A DNA stretch of 6,280 nucleotides from DATACN01 sp038215095 (GTDB lineage: Bacteria; Actinomycetota; Thermoleophilia; Solirubrobacterales; Thermoleophilaceae). This document shows positions 6,115 to 6,280 of the stretch, piece after piece (within the stretch, counting starts at the first letter, position 1; every line of letters begins with the position of its first letter). A model generated the notes under the pieces. That model worked only from the letters and a program-made list of their open reading frames with translations, made no database searches and was not told the origin of the DNA. Location: assembly GCA_038215095.1 (NCBI GenBank), contig JBBQRG010000115.1:1-6280 (forward strand), read 5' to 3'. A program made the translations under genes and the position numbers.

Positions 6115-6280
6115 CTATCGATTAAACGACTGGGCGACTGCCTGCTCTGTGTCGGCGTAGTTGCTCGATGCCTGGTTCATCAGCTGGGAGATGCCGTGGA
6201 GGGCTTCCTGGATGCCGCGTGAGCTGCGCTGCCACTCGATCCAGAGCTCCTGGAAGCGCGCCTGCGCGACGCCGGCCCAG
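6115..6280 (-). CDS. WXG100 (ESAT-6-like) protein, C-terminal part
   Basis: The 3' end of a minus-strand gene whose start lies past the right edge; 54 complete codons plus a TAG stop (6117-6115) are visible. The fragment begins WAGVAQARFQELWIEW. The W-x-G is the hairpin motif of WXG100 proteins, small helical-hairpin dimers exported by type VII (ESX) secretion. An amphipathic helix with a heptad-like spacing of hydrophobics follows, then YADTE, a match to the YxxxD/E export signal, and the end AVAQSFNR. About 54 residues after the W-x-G is what a protein of about 100 residues would have. A longer protein with a C-terminal WXG-like hairpin is possible because the N-terminal half is unseen. It ends 29 bp before argG on the same strand, so shared transcription is possible, but no functional link to arginine synthesis is known. 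Confidence 0.85.
   Translation of the reverse strand, partial: WAGVAQARFQELWIEWQRSSRGIQEALHGISQLMNQASSNYADTEQAVAQSFNR

Noticed and set aside
1..6280. Mobile elements, CRISPR arrays, tRNA or rRNA genes
   Set aside because: No direct-repeat arrays, transposase motifs, terminal repeats, or tRNA/rRNA signatures were seen; the window is almost fully occupied by ordinary coding sequence.

Overview
This window is strongly GC-rich DNA with overwhelmingly G/C-ending codons. It fits a high-GC Gram-positive chromosome. A WXG100 protein, a mycobacterial-type DnaE PHP domain and start codons lacking ribosome binding sites point to Actinomycetota, most plausibly a deep lineage such as Thermoleophilia (Solirubrobacterales or Gaiellales). 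The phylum is a moderately supported inference and the class a weak one. There is no phage, transposon, CRISPR, tRNA or rRNA signal, and no gene-free stretch longer than about 105 bases.

Layout from left to right. Bases 1-2820 (minus) hold the first 940 codons of dnaE, the replicative DNA polymerase III alpha subunit; the gene runs off the left edge just before the end of its C-terminal region. Bases 2821-2924 form a short divergent intergenic region with a -10-like hexamer close to each start codon and a perfect 10-bp inverted repeat between them. Bases 2925-3317 (plus) encode a 130-residue membrane protein made of two copies of a two-helix unit (SPW-like). Its 3' end overlaps by 14 bp the 3' end of the convergent gdh gene (3304-4620, minus), a glutamate dehydrogenase of the hexameric type. 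Upstream of gdh on the same strand are a 57-codon single-span membrane protein gene (4644-4817) and argG, argininosuccinate synthase (4814-6085), which overlap by 4 bp. At the right edge (6115-6280, minus) is the last part of a WXG100/ESAT-6-like gene.

The four minus-strand genes from the right edge to gdh are tightly packed (gaps of 29, -4 and 23 bp) and could be one transcript. Within it argG, the small membrane protein and gdh look like a nitrogen-assimilation and arginine-synthesis group: GDH interconverts 2-oxoglutarate plus ammonium and glutamate, the arginine precursor, and ArgG performs the penultimate arginine step. The conserved enzymes are routine. The points worth a second look are the unrecognised small membrane protein coupled to argG, the truncated WXG100 gene, the paired leaderless-looking promoters flanking an inverted repeat, and the forced N-terminal extension of ArgG.
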